Counted from the stretch's first letter, positions 1 to 9,656 are shown. The stretch is 64,000 bases of DNA from Vibrio sp. HB236076 (GCF_040957575.1 NZ_CP162601.1:1054001-1118000), one strand, 5' to 3'. Made by a program: numbers and translations. Notes: a model not told the origin generated them from the sequence alone.

Positions 1-400
1 AGTCTTAGTCGATACCGCAGGTATGGGGCAAAGAGATGTGCGTTTGTCCGAACAGCTCGATACCTTGATGCAAGATAGCGGTGAAACCATTTACAGTTAT
101 TTGGTGTTGCCTGCCACAGCGCAGCGACAAGTACTGCAAGAAACCATCGATCACTTTAAGCGTATCCCATTGTCCGGCTGTATTTTAACCAAATTAGATG
201 AGTCGCTCAGTTTGGGTGAGTTTATTAGTGTCACCATACAAAATGCATTACCGATTGCCTATATTGCAAACGGACAAAGAGTGCCAGAAGACATTGTGCT
301 TGCTCAACCTAAATACATGGTAGCAAAAGCAAATGAACTGTTGGAGCGTTCAACGGAAAACGAGCCTCATTACTGGAATAGTGATGTTGAAGGGCTTTGA
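1..400 (+). CDS. flhF: Flagellar biosynthesis GTPase FlhF, C-terminal part
   Basis: SRP-type GTPase that marks the cell pole where the flagellum is built. The gene enters from the left edge, and only the last ~132 codons are visible. The reading frame runs from base 2 and opens with VLVDTAGMGQRD, the G3 (DTAG) motif of the SRP GTPase fold, followed by the TKLDE segment (G4) near base 190. The TGA at 398-400 lies 14 bp before flhG, the usual flhF-flhG pairing. The N-terminal basic region and the P-loop lie outside the window. Family assignment rests on these motifs plus the flhG neighbour. Confidence 0.93.
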   Translation, partial: VLVDTAGMGQRDVRLSEQLDTLMQDSGETIYSYLVLPATAQRQVLQETIDHFKRIPLSGCILTKLDESLSLGEFISVTIQNALPIAYIANGQRVPEDIVLAQPKYMVAKANELLERSTENEPHYWNSDVEGL

Positions 401-414
401 GGCGGCGAGTAGAT

Positions 415-1302
415 ATGACAAATAAAATGATACAAGATCAAGCTAGCGGCCTACGCCGTCTTACTCAACCTTCGTTAACTAAAGTCATTACTGTGACGGG
501 AGGCAAAGGCGGGGTTGGGAAATCAAATATAACCTTGGGTTTAGCCATTGCTATGGCCAAGCAGGGCAAAAAGGTGATGGTGCTCGATGCCGATTTGGGA
601 CTGGCTAATGTTGATGTAATGTTGGGCATTCGAGCGAAACGCAATTTAGGTCATGTACTCGCCGGAGAGTGTGAACTGCAAGACGCCATCGTTGAAGGGC
701 CTTACGGCGTCAGAATTATTCCGGCAACATCCGGGACACAAAGCATGACAGAACTCTCTCATGCTCAACACGTTGGCTTGATCCGTGCCTTTGGCAGTCT
801 CGAAGAAGAGATGGACGTGTTGTTGGTTGATACCGCTGCGGGCATTTCCGATATGGTGGTCAGTTTTGCCAGGGCAGCACAAGATGTGGTCATGGTGGTA
901 TGTGATGAACCCACCTCAATTACCGATGCCTATGCTTTGATTAAGCTCCTCAGTCGCGAACACCAGGTTCAGCGCTTCAAGGTTGTGGCGAATATGGTGA
1001 GGAGCTACCGAGAGGGTCGAGAATTGTTTGCAAAATTGACCTTGGTCACAGAGAGATTCTTAAATGTTAGTCTTGAGCTTGTGGCATGTATCCCATTAGA
1101 TGATAAAGTTAGACAAGCAGTTAAAAAACAGAAAATTGTCGTGGATGCATTTCCTCGCTCTCCTGCGGCCTTGGCAATGTATTCACTGGCGAATAAGGCA
1201 TTAACTTGGCCGATCCCCAGTAGCCCGAGTGGCCATTTAGAATTTTTTGTTGAACGGTTAGTTTCACGTAAAGAGTATTTAGAGGAGCCGTTTGGTGAAT
1301 AA
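415..1302 (+). CDS. flhG: MinD-like ATPase FlhG (FleN), flagellar number regulator
   Basis: ParA/MinD-superfamily ATPase that limits polar flagella to one and antagonises FlhF. The protein has 295 residues. Residues 8-14 read DQASGLR, the N-terminal motif known in FlhG proteins to stimulate FlhF GTPase activity. The deviant Walker A GGKGGVGKS lies at residues 29-37, followed by a DADLGLANVD switch segment and a VDTAAG motif. The start was placed at ATG 415 rather than the upstream in-frame TTG at 397, because the family begins just before DQA and the TTG would sit inside flhF. The stop overlaps the start of fliA, so the genes form an operon. Confidence 0.95.
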   Translation: MTNKMIQDQASGLRRLTQPSLTKVITVTGGKGGVGKSNITLGLAIAMAKQGKKVMVLDADLGLANVDVMLGIRAKRNLGHVLAGECELQDAIVEGPYGVRIIPATSGTQSMTELSHAQHVGLIRAFGSLEEEMDVLLVDTAAGISDMVVSFARAAQDVVMVVCDEPTSITDAYALIKLLSREHQVQRFKVVANMVRSYREGRELFAKLTLVTERFLNVSLELVACIPLDDKVRQAVKKQKIVVDAFPRSPAALAMYSLANKALTWPIPSSPSGHLEFFVERLVSRKEYLEEPFGE

Positions 1303-2032
1303 AGCGCTGACATACGGCCAAGCAGTAAACCCGCAATCACAACGAGATTTTATCGAAAAGTATTCTGTGCTTGTTAAGCGTATTGCTCATCATTTACTCG
1401 GCCGCTTGCCACCAAGTGTTCAGGTAGAAGATTTAATACAAGCGGGGATGATTGGCTTAATTGAAGCTCGCAAAAACTATGACGGCTCAAAAGGGGCCAG
1501 TTTTGAAACTTACGCGGGAATTCGAATTCGAGGCGCAATGCTCGATGATATTCGCAAGGGAGATTGGGTACCTAGGTCGGTGCACAAGAACAATCGCGAT
1601 ATTAACCAAGCCATTGCAGAATTAGAAGCGAAGCTAAACCGCGACCCAAGCGACGCAGAAATTGCGCAGCATCTCGATATGTCACTCGCACAATTGCATG
1701 CTATGCAATCGGACATTAACAGCTCACGTTTGGTGGGAATTGAAGATTTGGGGGTAGCGGAAGATACCATCGGTCGCGTAGATGATGACCAAGCTATGGA
1801 TAATCCATTTAAGCATGTGGCTGATGAATCGTTTCGCATGGCACTTGTCGATGCAATTAAGCAACTTCCAGAACGCGAGTCTGTGATACTATCACTTTAT
1901 TATGATGAAGAATTAAATTTAAAAGAAATCGGTGCAGTATTAGGAGTGAGTGAATCTCGCGTTAGTCAGATACTAAGCCAGTCAATGCAGCGTTTGCGCA
2001 CTAAACTCAGTGAGTGGACAAAAAATAAATAA
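1295..2032 (+). CDS. fliA: RNA polymerase sigma-28 factor FliA
   Basis: Flagellar class-late sigma factor that directs RNA polymerase to late flagellar and chemotaxis promoters. The 245-residue protein shows region 2 (VEDLIQAGMIGLIEA, then FETYAGIRIRGAMLDDIR) and region 4 (LPERESVILSLYYDEEL with the helix-turn-helix GVSESRVSQILSQ). The start is taken as GTG 1295, giving MNKALTYGQ, with an AGGAG ribosome site about 7 bases upstream. The preceding in-frame TTG at 1292 is too close to that site. It overlaps the end of flhG by 8 bases, suggesting translational coupling. Confidence 0.96.
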   Translation: MNKALTYGQAVNPQSQRDFIEKYSVLVKRIAHHLLGRLPPSVQVEDLIQAGMIGLIEARKNYDGSKGASFETYAGIRIRGAMLDDIRKGDWVPRSVHKNNRDINQAIAELEAKLNRDPSDAEIAQHLDMSLAQLHAMQSDINSSRLVGIEDLGVAEDTIGRVDDDQAMDNPFKHVADESFRMALVDAIKQLPERESVILSLYYDEELNLKEIGAVLGVSESRVSQILSQSMQRLRTKLSEWTKNK

Positions 2033-2054
2033 TGACACTGATAAATAACTTTCA

Positions 2055-2447
2055 GTGGAGGCGATTTTGAATAAAAACATAAAGATCCTTATTGTTGATG
2101 ATTTTTCAACTATGCGTCGTATCGTTAAAAACTTATTACGAGATTTGGGTTTTAACAATACTGCAGAAGCCGATGATGGTTTGACGGCCTTGCCGATGTT
2201 AAAAAAAGGCGACTTTGATTTTGTAGTGACTGACTGGAATATGCCTGGTATGCAAGGCATTGACTTGTTGAAAAATATTCGAGCAGATGCCGAATTGAAA
2301 CACCTGCCTGTATTGATGATTACAGCGGAAGCGAAGCGAGAACAAATTATTGAAGCGGCCCAAGCCGGGGTCAATGGTTATATTGTTAAGCCATTTACCG
2401 CCGCGACGTTAAAAGAAAAGCTCGATAAAATTTTTGAGCGCTTATAA
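2055..2447 (+). CDS. cheY: Chemotaxis response regulator CheY
   Basis: Single-domain receiver that, once phosphorylated by CheA, binds the flagellar switch. The acidic pocket is in [12 protein letters not shown], the phospho-acceptor Asp in [10 protein letters not shown], the conserved Thr in LMITAEAK and the Lys in [11 protein letters not shown]. From GTG 2055 the protein has 130 residues and matches the N-terminus used for Vibrio CheY3 (MEAILNKN). A TTG at 2067 stands 6-7 bases behind a GGAGG sequence (2057-2061) and may be the true start, giving 126 residues. The gap to cheZ is 95 bases. Confidence 0.95.
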   Translation: MEAILNKNIKILIVDDFSTMRRIVKNLLRDLGFNNTAEADDGLTALPMLKKGDFDFVVTDWNMPGMQGIDLLKNIRADAELKHLPVLMITAEAKREQIIEAAQAGVNGYIVKPFTAATLKEKLDKIFERL

Positions 2448-2542
2448 CAGTTAAAATGTCAGTAGCTTCACTGTTTAGAGGGAAGTAACTTGATATTTTT
2501 ACGGTTGTTGTTAACGCTTAATATAATAATTAACAAGGTTTT

Positions 2543-3292
2543 ATGGCAATGATCTCACTAGAGCAAGCAAAATCTTTAGTTTCGTTCCTCGAAGAGGGAA
2601 AGCAGGTTGAGGCCAATCAACTGCTCGCTTCTCTCGTGAAACAATCCGATGAGTCATTACTGCGCGAAGTGGGGTTGTTGACGCGTCAATTGCACGATTC
2701 TTTGCAAAACTTTCATTTAGAAGATCGTTTGTCAGAAATTGCACAAGATGAAATGCCTGACGCAAGAGAAAGGCTCAATTATGTGATTGAAAAGACCGAA
2801 GTGGCAGCCAATAAAACCATGGATTCTGTTGATGAATGTTTACCCATTGCCGATGCGTTACACCAGGGTTTGTTAAAGGTTCGTCCACAGTGGAATGAGT
2901 TGATGCATGGCCGAATTAACCTCACCGAGTTTAAAACCCTGTGCCACAACATCGATGATTTGCTCTCTCAAGTCGAAGGCAATAGTTCGGAATTAAAAAA
3001 TCAACTGACTGAGATTTTGATGGCGCAGGATTTTCAAGATCTCACCGGCCAAATTATTCGTCGAGTGATCACTTTGGTTAATGAAGTCGAAGGACGTTTG
3101 GTTGATATTTTAACGCTCTTTAGTGGTCAAGGTGAAGAAGCGACTGCCGAGTCTCAACGCCCTGCTGAGGCCAAAAAAATCGATAAAGATGCAATTAAGA
3201 GTGAAGGACCTATTCTGCATCCTGAATTGCGCGAAGACGCAGTTGCCTCTCAGGATGAGGTTGATGATTTGTTATCCAGTCTTGGATTTTAA
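2543..3292 (+). CDS. cheZ: CheY-P phosphatase CheZ
   Basis: Dephosphorylates CheY-P at the receptor array and so resets the motor signal. The 249-residue, mostly helical protein contains AQDFQDLTGQIIRRV, the phosphatase helix whose Gln is catalytic in the family. It ends in DDLLSSLGF, the C-terminal CheY-binding tail joined by an acidic flexible linker. ATG 2543 follows AAGG by four bases; an in-frame ATG at 2549 is an alternative. CheA begins 9 bases downstream. Confidence 0.94.
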   Translation: MAMISLEQAKSLVSFLEEGKQVEANQLLASLVKQSDESLLREVGLLTRQLHDSLQNFHLEDRLSEIAQDEMPDARERLNYVIEKTEVAANKTMDSVDECLPIADALHQGLLKVRPQWNELMHGRINLTEFKTLCHNIDDLLSQVEGNSSELKNQLTEILMAQDFQDLTGQIIRRVITLVNEVEGRLVDILTLFSGQGEEATAESQRPAEAKKIDKDAIKSEGPILHPELREDAVASQDEVDDLLSSLGF

Positions 3293-3301
3293 AGGTAACG
3301 T

Positions 3302-5488
3302 ATGAGCTACGATTTAGATGAAGATATTCTTCAGGACTTTTTAATAGAAGCAGGTGAGATACTTGAACTGCTATCAGAGCAATTAGTTGAGCTCGAAAAC
3401 AACCCTGAAGATAAAGATTTATTAAACGCGATTTTTCGCGGTTTTCATACCGTTAAAGGCGGTGCAGGCTTTTTGTCACTGACTGAACTCGTCGATACCT
3501 GTCACGGCGCAGAAAATGTGTTTGACATTTTGCGCAATGGTCAACGCCAAGTTACTGCAAATTTGATGGATACCATGCTCAAAGCGTTAGATACCATCAA
3601 TAATCAATTCCAAGCGGTACAAGAAAGAGAGCCTCTAGAAGCCGCCGAGCCAGATTTACTTGCTGAATTACATCGTTTAAGTAACCCGCAAACCGAAGAC
3701 GAAATAGAAGCCGCAGCGTCTGAATCGACCAAAGCAGCCGTTGACGAGCCAGTTTCCGTGACTGAGCCGTCGTCATCGCCCTCTGATAGCCACATCGATG
3801 CCAATTCGATTGATGATATTTCAGAAGACGAATTTGAACGTCTGCTCGATGAACTTCATGGCAAAGGCAGTGCGCCTGGTCGCGTCGCGGAGCCAGCAGT
3901 CGCTGCCCCAGCCCCTGTTTCTGAATCGGGTGATATTACCGATGATGAATTTGAAAAATTACTCGATGAGTTACACGGTGTCGGCAATAGCCCAACGAGC
4001 ACAACGCCATCGGCTGAGGTCAAGGAGCCTAGTGCGCCCAAGTCTTTATCGCCTTCGGCTTCCGCGCCGATCGACAGTGAAAGTGTTAACAGTGACCTCA
4101 TGACCGATGAGGAGTTTGAAAAACTGTTGGACGAGCTGCATGGTGCGGGTAAAGGCCCATCCATTGAAGAACTCGAAATGGCAACCAAAGCCGCAGAACC
4201 CGTGCCTGCTGGCGTAAAGCCCAAGCCGGCCGAGACCCAATCTGTTGTGAAAAAAGCCCCAGAGCCTAAAGCTTCAGAATCCAAAACAGCGGCGGTAAAA
4301 AAACCACAAGCGGATGCAACAGTGCGTGTTGATACCTCCACTTTAGACACAATCATGAATATGGTTGGCGAGTTGGTCTTAGTTCGAAATCGCTTATTGA
4401 GCTTAGGTTTAAACAGCAACGATGAAGAAATGTCTAAAGCGGTTGCTAATCTTGATGTGGTGACAGCGGACTTGCAAGGCGCGGTGATGAAAACGCGTAT
4501 GCAGCCAATCAAGAAAGTGTTTGGCCGTTTCCCACGTGTAGTCCGCGATCTGGCACGAAGCTTGAAGAAAGACATCGTTTTAGAGATGCGAGGTGAAGAG
4601 ACAGACTTAGATAAAAACCTCGTTGAAGCGCTTGCCGATCCCTTGATTCACTTGGTCAGAAACTCGGTTGACCACGGTATTGAGATGCCAGACGTTCGAG
4701 TAAAAGCGGGTAAATCAAAAACCGGTAAAGTGACGCTCTCTGCGTCACAAGAGGGCGATCATATTCAATTGGCGATTGTCGATGATGGCGCCGGTATGGA
4801 TCCAGATAAATTGCGCTCTATCGCAGTCAAGCGCGGTTTGATGGATGAAGATGCTGCTGGGCGACTGACAGACAAAGAGTGTTTTAATCTTATTTTTGCC
4901 CCTGGTTTTTCAAGTAAAGAGCAAATTTCTGATATTTCCGGCCGTGGTGTTGGCATGGATGTAGTGAAAACCGCCATCAACACGTTAAATGGTTTAATCG
5001 ATATTGATTCGGAACTGGGTAAAGGAACCAAGATTACCATCAAGGTGCCTTTAACTCTGGCCATCTTACCGACATTGATGGTGGGAGTGGCAAATCATCC
5101 GTTTGCTTTACCGCTAGCGTCGGTCAATGAGATTTTCCATTTGGACTTAAGTCGCACTAATGTCGTCGACGGTCAGTTAACGATTATTGTCAGAGATAAG
5201 TCTATTCCTTTGTTTTACTTGCAAAACTGGTTAGCACCTCGAGCAGAAAAAACGCAAGCTCGCTCTGGGCATGGTCACGTAGTGATTGTGCAGCTTGGCA
5301 GTCAGCGAATTGGTTTTGTGGTTGATACGCTCATTGGTCAAGAAGAAGTTGTTATTAAACCACTTGATAAATTACTGCAAGGAACGCCAGGTATGGCCGG
5401 TGCCACCATCACCAGTGACGGTCATATTGCACTGATTCTCGATGTTCCGGATTTATTAAAACAATACGCAGCCGCATCAAGAATATAA
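3302..5488 (+). CDS. cheA: Chemotaxis histidine kinase CheA
   Basis: Receptor-coupled kinase that phosphorylates CheY and CheB. The 728-residue protein has an HPt (P1) domain with the phospho-His at residue 49 (FHTVKGGAGF). A long acidic, Pro/Ala-rich linker of about 190 residues follows. Then come the dimerisation helices, the ATPase domain (N box HLVRNSVDHGIE, G1 DDGAGMD, G2 GRGVGMDVV) and a C-terminal CheW-like domain. A canonical P2 (CheY/CheB-docking) domain is not recognisable. Instead the linker holds three copies of an (D/E)EFE(K/R)LLDELHG segment. In Vibrio, CheA has a linker domain (LID) that binds ParP, and these repeats are a reasonable candidate for part of it (inference). Confidence 0.96.
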   Translation: MSYDLDEDILQDFLIEAGEILELLSEQLVELENNPEDKDLLNAIFRGFHTVKGGAGFLSLTELVDTCHGAENVFDILRNGQRQVTANLMDTMLKALDTINNQFQAVQEREPLEAAEPDLLAELHRLSNPQTEDEIEAAASESTKAAVDEPVSVTEPSSSPSDSHIDANSIDDISEDEFERLLDELHGKGSAPGRVAEPAVAAPAPVSESGDITDDEFEKLLDELHGVGNSPTSTTPSAEVKEPSAPKSLSPSASAPIDSESVNSDLMTDEEFEKLLDELHGAGKGPSIEELEMATKAAEPVPAGVKPKPAETQSVVKKAPEPKASESKTAAVKKPQADATVRVDTSTLDTIMNMVGELVLVRNRLLSLGLNSNDEEMSKAVANLDVVTADLQGAVMKTRMQPIKKVFGRFPRVVRDLARSLKKDIVLEMRGEETDLDKNLVEALADPLIHLVRNSVDHGIEMPDVRVKAGKSKTGKVTLSASQEGDHIQLAIVDDGAGMDPDKLRSIAVKRGLMDEDAAGRLTDKECFNLIFAPGFSSKEQISDISGRGVGMDVVKTAINTLNGLIDIDSELGKGTKITIKVPLTLAILPTLMVGVANHPFALPLASVNEIFHLDLSRTNVVDGQLTIIVRDKSIPLFYLQNWLAPRAEKTQARSGHGHVVIVQLGSQRIGFVVDTLIGQEEVVIKPLDKLLQGTPGMAGATITSDGHIALILDVPDLLKQYAAASRI
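3818..4144 (+). repeat. Three EFEKLLDELHG repeats in the CheA linker
   Basis: Three 15-residue copies lie at CheA residues 173-187, 212-226 and 267-281 (bases 3818-3862, 3935-3979 and 4100-4144). All share the core (D/E)EFE(K/R)LLDELHG followed by a Gly-rich turn, and they are separated by Ala/Pro/Ser-rich spacers. Each copy could form one short amphipathic acidic helix. DNA identity between copies is moderate, so the duplication is probably not recent. Confidence 0.85.
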
Positions 5489-5511
5489 CAGGTTAGAAAT
5501 TAAGGATAATA

Positions 5512-6669
5512 ATGGCCATAAAAGTATTAGTGGTTGATGACTCAAGTTTTTTCCGCCGTAGAGTAAGTGAAATTATTAACAGCGAGCCACGTTTGCAAGT
5601 GATTGACGTTGCAATAAATGGCAAAGAAGCGGTCGAAAAAGCCAAATCGCTTAAGCCGGATGTGATCACCATGGACATTGAAATGCCAGTGTTAGATGGC
5701 ATTTCAGCGGTTAAAGCCATTATGGCAGCATCACCGACGCCAATTTTAATGTTTTCGTCGTTAACTCACGATGGAGCAAAAGCGACCTTAGACGCCCTAG
5801 ATGCAGGTGCATTAGACTTTCTGCCGAAAAAATTCGAAGACATTGCCAGAAATCGCGATGAAGCGGTTAAGTTGCTGCAACAGCGGGTATTAGAAATTGC
5901 CGCGAAAAAGTCGATGATGCGCCGCGCCTCAACGTTTCAACCTTCATCTTCGAGTAGTAGAACGTCGACGGTGTCTTCGCGCTTTCAGCCGAAAGAGCGA
6001 GGGCTTGAACGGTTAGACAATACGACCACGACGAGAGCGCCGCGTCCGCTGACGCCGCGTGTTAGCACCAGACAATACAAAGCATCGGGAAAAAAATACC
6101 AGTTGACAGCCATCGGTACATCTACGGGTGGGCCTGTTGCATTGCAAAAAATCTTGACCGCACTGCCCGCGAATTACCCGCATCCGATTTTATTGGTTCA
6201 GCACATGCCAGCCACTTTTACCTCTGCCTTTGCCAGTCGGTTAGATAGCCTGTGTAAAATCAGTGTGAAAGAAGCTCAAGATGGTGATTTACTCAAACCA
6301 GGGGTGGCCTACTTAGCGCCTGGGGGAATGCAAATGATGCTAGAAGGGCGGGCTGGTACGGCGCGTATTCGCATTCTCGATGGAGGGGAGCGAATGAATT
6401 ACAAGCCTTGTGTCGATGTCACCTTTGGTTCGGCAGCGAAAATTTATCAGGACAAAGTACTGTCGATGATCTTAACGGGTATGGGGGCCGATGGCCGAGA
6501 TGGTTCAAGAATGCTCAAATCAGCCGGCTCTACCGTTTGGGCTCAAGATGAAGCGTCCTGTGTGGTTTATGGTATGCCTCAAGCAGTGGCTAAAGCGGGG
6601 ATTTCGAGCGAAGACCTCCCTTTAGATGACATTGCAGCAAGGATCTTGTTAGAAGTCGGCTTGGCGTAG
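5512..6669 (+). CDS. cheB: Chemoreceptor methylesterase/glutaminase CheB
   Basis: Removes methyl groups from chemoreceptors during adaptation. The 385-residue protein has an N-terminal receiver with the phospho-acceptor Asp55 in ITMDIEMP. A Ser/Arg/Thr-rich linker of roughly 60 residues follows, then the methylesterase domain with catalytic Ser in AIGTSTGGP, His in LLVQHMP and Asp in [10 protein letters not shown]. An AAGGA ribosome site precedes ATG 5512. It lies between cheA and parC in the same operon. Confidence 0.96.
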   Translation: MAIKVLVVDDSSFFRRRVSEIINSEPRLQVIDVAINGKEAVEKAKSLKPDVITMDIEMPVLDGISAVKAIMAASPTPILMFSSLTHDGAKATLDALDAGALDFLPKKFEDIARNRDEAVKLLQQRVLEIAAKKSMMRRASTFQPSSSSSRTSTVSSRFQPKERGLERLDNTTTTRAPRPLTPRVSTRQYKASGKKYQLTAIGTSTGGPVALQKILTALPANYPHPILLVQHMPATFTSAFASRLDSLCKISVKEAQDGDLLKPGVAYLAPGGMQMMLEGRAGTARIRILDGGERMNYKPCVDVTFGSAAKIYQDKVLSMILTGMGADGRDGSRMLKSAGSTVWAQDEASCVVYGMPQAVAKAGISSEDLPLDDIAARILLEVGLA

Positions 6670-6680
6670 GGGCACCTTAA

Positions 6681-7457
6681 ATGATAGTTTGGAGTGTTGC
6701 GAATCAAAAAGGCGGGGTTGGTAAAACCACGTCAACGATCACCCTAGCAGGTTTGTTGAGTTTAAAGGGCAAGCGGGTCTTGATGGTGGATACCGATCCT
6801 CATGCTTCATTGACGACGTACTTGGGTTATGACTCCGATCAGGTTGAAAAAAGCTTATTTGATTTGTTTCAATTTCGCGATTTTGATTATTATTCGATCA
6901 AAAAGTTAGTCATTGATACTCAAATTGAGGGCATTGATATCATCCCGGCGCATATGTCACTGGCGACTTTGGATCGCGTATTAGGCAATCGCAGTGGCAT
7001 GGGATTAGTGCTAAAAAAAGCACTACAGACCCTTTCGGTTGATTATGATTATGTGTTGATTGATTGTCCGCCTATTTTAGGGGTCATGATGGTCAATGCC
7101 TTAGCAGCGAGCGATCGTATTTTGATCCCGGTGCAAACGGAGTTTTTGGCCATGAAAGGCCTAGAGCGAATGGTCCGTACTTTAGACATTATGCAAAAGT
7201 CGCGCAGCAGTGGCTTTGCGGTTACGATTGTACCTACCATGTACGACAAACGAACCAAAGCGTCGTTACAAACGTTGAATCAATTGAAAGCGGATTATCC
7301 AGACAAAGTTTGGAACTCTGCAGTGCCCATTGATACAAAATTTAGAGATGCGAGTTTAAAGCGCCTACCGGCTTCCCACTTTGCGTCCGGTAGCCGCGGG
7401 GTATTTGCTTACAAACAGTTACTCACTTATCTTGAAAGGTTAGCATTAGATGAATGA
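6681..7457 (+). CDS. parC: ParA-family ATPase ParC, chemotaxis array positioning
   Basis: ParA-like ATPase that in Vibrio directs chemotaxis arrays to the cell pole and their inheritance at division. The 258-residue protein carries a deviant Walker A KGGVGKTT at residues 10-17, DTDPHAS in the switch I region and LIDCPP as Walker B. It lies between cheB and parP, the position known for Vibrio parC, so it should not be confused with topoisomerase IV ParC or with a chromosome-partition ParA. The 3' end overlaps parP by 8 bases. Confidence 0.92.
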   Translation: MIVWSVANQKGGVGKTTSTITLAGLLSLKGKRVLMVDTDPHASLTTYLGYDSDQVEKSLFDLFQFRDFDYYSIKKLVIDTQIEGIDIIPAHMSLATLDRVLGNRSGMGLVLKKALQTLSVDYDYVLIDCPPILGVMMVNALAASDRILIPVQTEFLAMKGLERMVRTLDIMQKSRSSGFAVTIVPTMYDKRTKASLQTLNQLKADYPDKVWNSAVPIDTKFRDASLKRLPASHFASGSRGVFAYKQLLTYLERLALDE

Positions 7458-8616
7458 GCAACGTAAACCACTGTCTGGTGAACAAGCATTAGATGATTAC
7501 TTTGCTGATTTGTTGGCAGAGGGCAATGAGAACGCGCTCGATAAGCGAGATGGCGACGCTGAGCAAAATGACGAAGAGGGCGCAGCTCAGATTGAAGATG
7601 AGACTGGTTCGGTTGGCTCGGAGCAAGAGTTACCCTTACAACAAGTAGAGGTTGAGTCGCCCAAACAAGATGTTGTCCCCACACCTGAGGTCGACATTTT
7701 AGAGCATCAAGACTCGTTACAGTATCAACCCAAGACGAGCTTTGTTCAGCCAGACAGTTATGCGCAGCGAGAGTCTGATTTAGTACCAAACCTTGAAGAT
7801 GTTGAGCGTTTGTTAGGTCAATTGCAGGTCATGAACCACTCTAGTTTAGAGGACATTGATGATCTGATTGAAAGAAATACGGTTGAAATTAAATTAGAAA
7901 GGCAAGAAAGTGTATCGACTGCAGCTTCTTTGGCTGACAATGACATTGATGACCCCGCCGCCGCTCTAGATGAGATACAAGATTGGGAGACAGATTCGCT
8001 TGATACTCATGATGTGGTTATTGACGAGCAGGTTGTCGAGTCGTCCTTCTCTGAGTCTACTTTCGAGCCGACGAATGAATCTGTTTCGACAATTGAAACT
8101 GAACACGATGTGCACGCATCAAGCATGCAACATGCAGCGCCTCAATCACAGTGGCAAAGTACCCAAAGAGACACGGACTTTCAGGTCTTGTATTTCGAGG
8201 TGAACCAAGTGACGTTTGCCGTCCCTTTAGACGAACTGGGTGGTATTCATCAGCTCGGTGAACTCAATCACTTGATTGGTCGACCTAAGTGGTACTTAGG
8301 CTTACAAACCAGTAAAGCGCAACAACTCGATGTGGTCGATACGGCCAAATGGGTGATGGCAGACAAGCTAGCAGATGAAAGCTACAAAGACGGTTATCAG
8401 TATATCGTCATGTTGGGGGAAAGTATGTGGGGGTTAGCTGCCTCACAACTTTTGGGTACTGAGCTACTCAAAACCGAACAAATCAATTGGCGCTCTCAAG
8501 CCGGTAAGCGCCCTTGGCTTGCAGGAATGGTAAAAGAAAAAATGTGTGCTTTAATTCATGTAGAAGAATTAATTGCCATGCTAAAAGCTGGACTTGATGT
8601 AAAATCGTTGAATTAA
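7450..8616 (+). CDS. parP: ParP, CheW-domain protein linking ParC to CheA
   Basis: The 388-residue protein has two parts. The first ~240 residues are strongly acidic and look disordered. The C-terminal ~140 residues form a CheW-like fold (from FQVLYFEVNQVTFAVPLDEL to ALIHVEELIAML). In Vibrio, ParP binds ParC and, through its C-terminal AIF domain, CheA and chemoreceptors, which holds arrays at the pole. Position directly after parC with overlapping ends supports this identity. ATG 7450 is used; no better start is seen. Confidence 0.9.
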   Translation: MNEQRKPLSGEQALDDYFADLLAEGNENALDKRDGDAEQNDEEGAAQIEDETGSVGSEQELPLQQVEVESPKQDVVPTPEVDILEHQDSLQYQPKTSFVQPDSYAQRESDLVPNLEDVERLLGQLQVMNHSSLEDIDDLIERNTVEIKLERQESVSTAASLADNDIDDPAAALDEIQDWETDSLDTHDVVIDEQVVESSFSESTFEPTNESVSTIETEHDVHASSMQHAAPQSQWQSTQRDTDFQVLYFEVNQVTFAVPLDELGGIHQLGELNHLIGRPKWYLGLQTSKAQQLDVVDTAKWVMADKLADESYKDGYQYIVMLGESMWGLAASQLLGTELLKTEQINWRSQAGKRPWLAGMVKEKMCALIHVEELIAMLKAGLDVKSLN

Positions 8617-8652
8617 TTTTGTCATCAGTAATGACATCGATGAGGATTGACA

Positions 8653-9147
8653 ATGTCTCAAACTAACGAATTAGAAGTAAAAAAAGACCAATCAAATGAT
8701 GAAGTCTTACAATGGGTGACTTTTCAACTCGAAGAAGAGACCTATGGTATCAATGTAATGCAAGTGCGTGAGGTATTGCGTTATACCGAAATTGCACCGG
8801 TACCAGGGGCTCCAGATTACGTATTAGGGATTATCAATTTACGTGGCAATGTGGTTACTGTCATTGATACCCGTGCTCGATTTGGCTTAGTTGAAGGTGA
8901 AGTGACCGATAACACCCGTATCATCGTGATTGAGTCAGAACATCAGGTGATAGGCATCTTAGTAGACAGTGTCGCTGAAGTGGTTTATTTGCGTTCTTCT
9001 GAAATCGATACGACCCCGAGTGTGGGAACCGATGAGAGTTCTAAGTTTATTCAAGGTGTGAGCAACAGGGAAGGCAAGCTTCTTATTTTAGTGGATCTAA
9101 ATAAATTGCTTACTGATGAAGAATGGGATGAAATGGCTCACCTATAA
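8653..9147 (+). CDS. cheW: Chemotaxis coupling protein CheW
   Basis: Couples chemoreceptors to CheA in the array. The 164-residue protein is a single CheW domain with typical stretches YGINVMQVREVLRYTEI, YVLGIINLRGNVVTVID and FIQGVSNREGKLLILVDL. The start is ATG 8653, with TGAGGA six bases upstream; an in-frame TTG at 8647 would overlap that ribosome site. The stop overlaps the first base of the next gene. Confidence 0.95.
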   Translation: MSQTNELEVKKDQSNDEVLQWVTFQLEEETYGINVMQVREVLRYTEIAPVPGAPDYVLGIINLRGNVVTVIDTRARFGLVEGEVTDNTRIIVIESEHQVIGILVDSVAEVVYLRSSEIDTTPSVGTDESSKFIQGVSNREGKLLILVDLNKLLTDEEWDEMAHL

Positions 9148-9635
9148 TGGCGTTTGATTGGTTGTCTTTGCCGGTTGTAGTCGCCGGCATTAGTGTATTA
9201 TTGAGTGTTGTGTTGATGCTGGCTTTAGTTCGCGTTGCGCGTAAGCTTGCCTTGAACTCTGATCACCAGCGTCAGCAGCAGCGTCAAGTGGAAAAAGAGC
9301 ACCAAAAACAAAACAAACAAATCCTCGAGTTACGTTCGGTATTGGTTGGGCTCGGTCACAAAGTCAATCAGCAGCAAAGTGAACTGCAATTGCTCAATGA
9401 GCGCATTGCGGAAATCGAAAACGCCGATAAAGACGGACGTTTGTACAGTCGGGCGAACAAGATGGTTCAGCTTGGTGCTGATATTAATGAAATTATTGAA
9501 GAGTGTGAATTGCCCAAAGCCGAAGCGGAATTGATGCTTTCACTACAAAAAAAAATGGCGGCCCAGTCTTCAAAAAAACCTCGTAGTTCGTCGCCATCAC
9601 GAACTCAACGCTCCTCTGTCGATCGACAACGTTAA
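9147..9635 (+). CDS. DUF2802 family protein
   Basis: Protein of 162 residues with one N-terminal membrane segment (about residues 7-27). A Gln/Lys-rich coiled-coil-like region follows (residues 35-95), then a small C-terminal segment with [28 protein letters not shown], which resembles a helix-turn-helix, and a basic Ser-rich tail. DUF2802 genes are commonly found after cheW in Vibrio and related bacteria. A role in the polar flagellum/chemotaxis apparatus is only suggested by position. It starts on the last base of cheW. Confidence 0.8.
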   Translation: MAFDWLSLPVVVAGISVLLSVVLMLALVRVARKLALNSDHQRQQQRQVEKEHQKQNKQILELRSVLVGLGHKVNQQQSELQLLNERIAEIENADKDGRLYSRANKMVQLGADINEIIEECELPKAEAELMLSLQKKMAAQSSKKPRSSSPSRTQRSSVDRQR

Positions 9636-9656
9636 AACTGAGGCCTTCTCGTTATT

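Noticed and set aside
2448..2542. FliA- or sigma-54-type promoter before cheZ
   Set aside because: Neither TAAA-N15-GCCGATAA nor GG-N10-GC spacing was present; the gap is only AT-rich.
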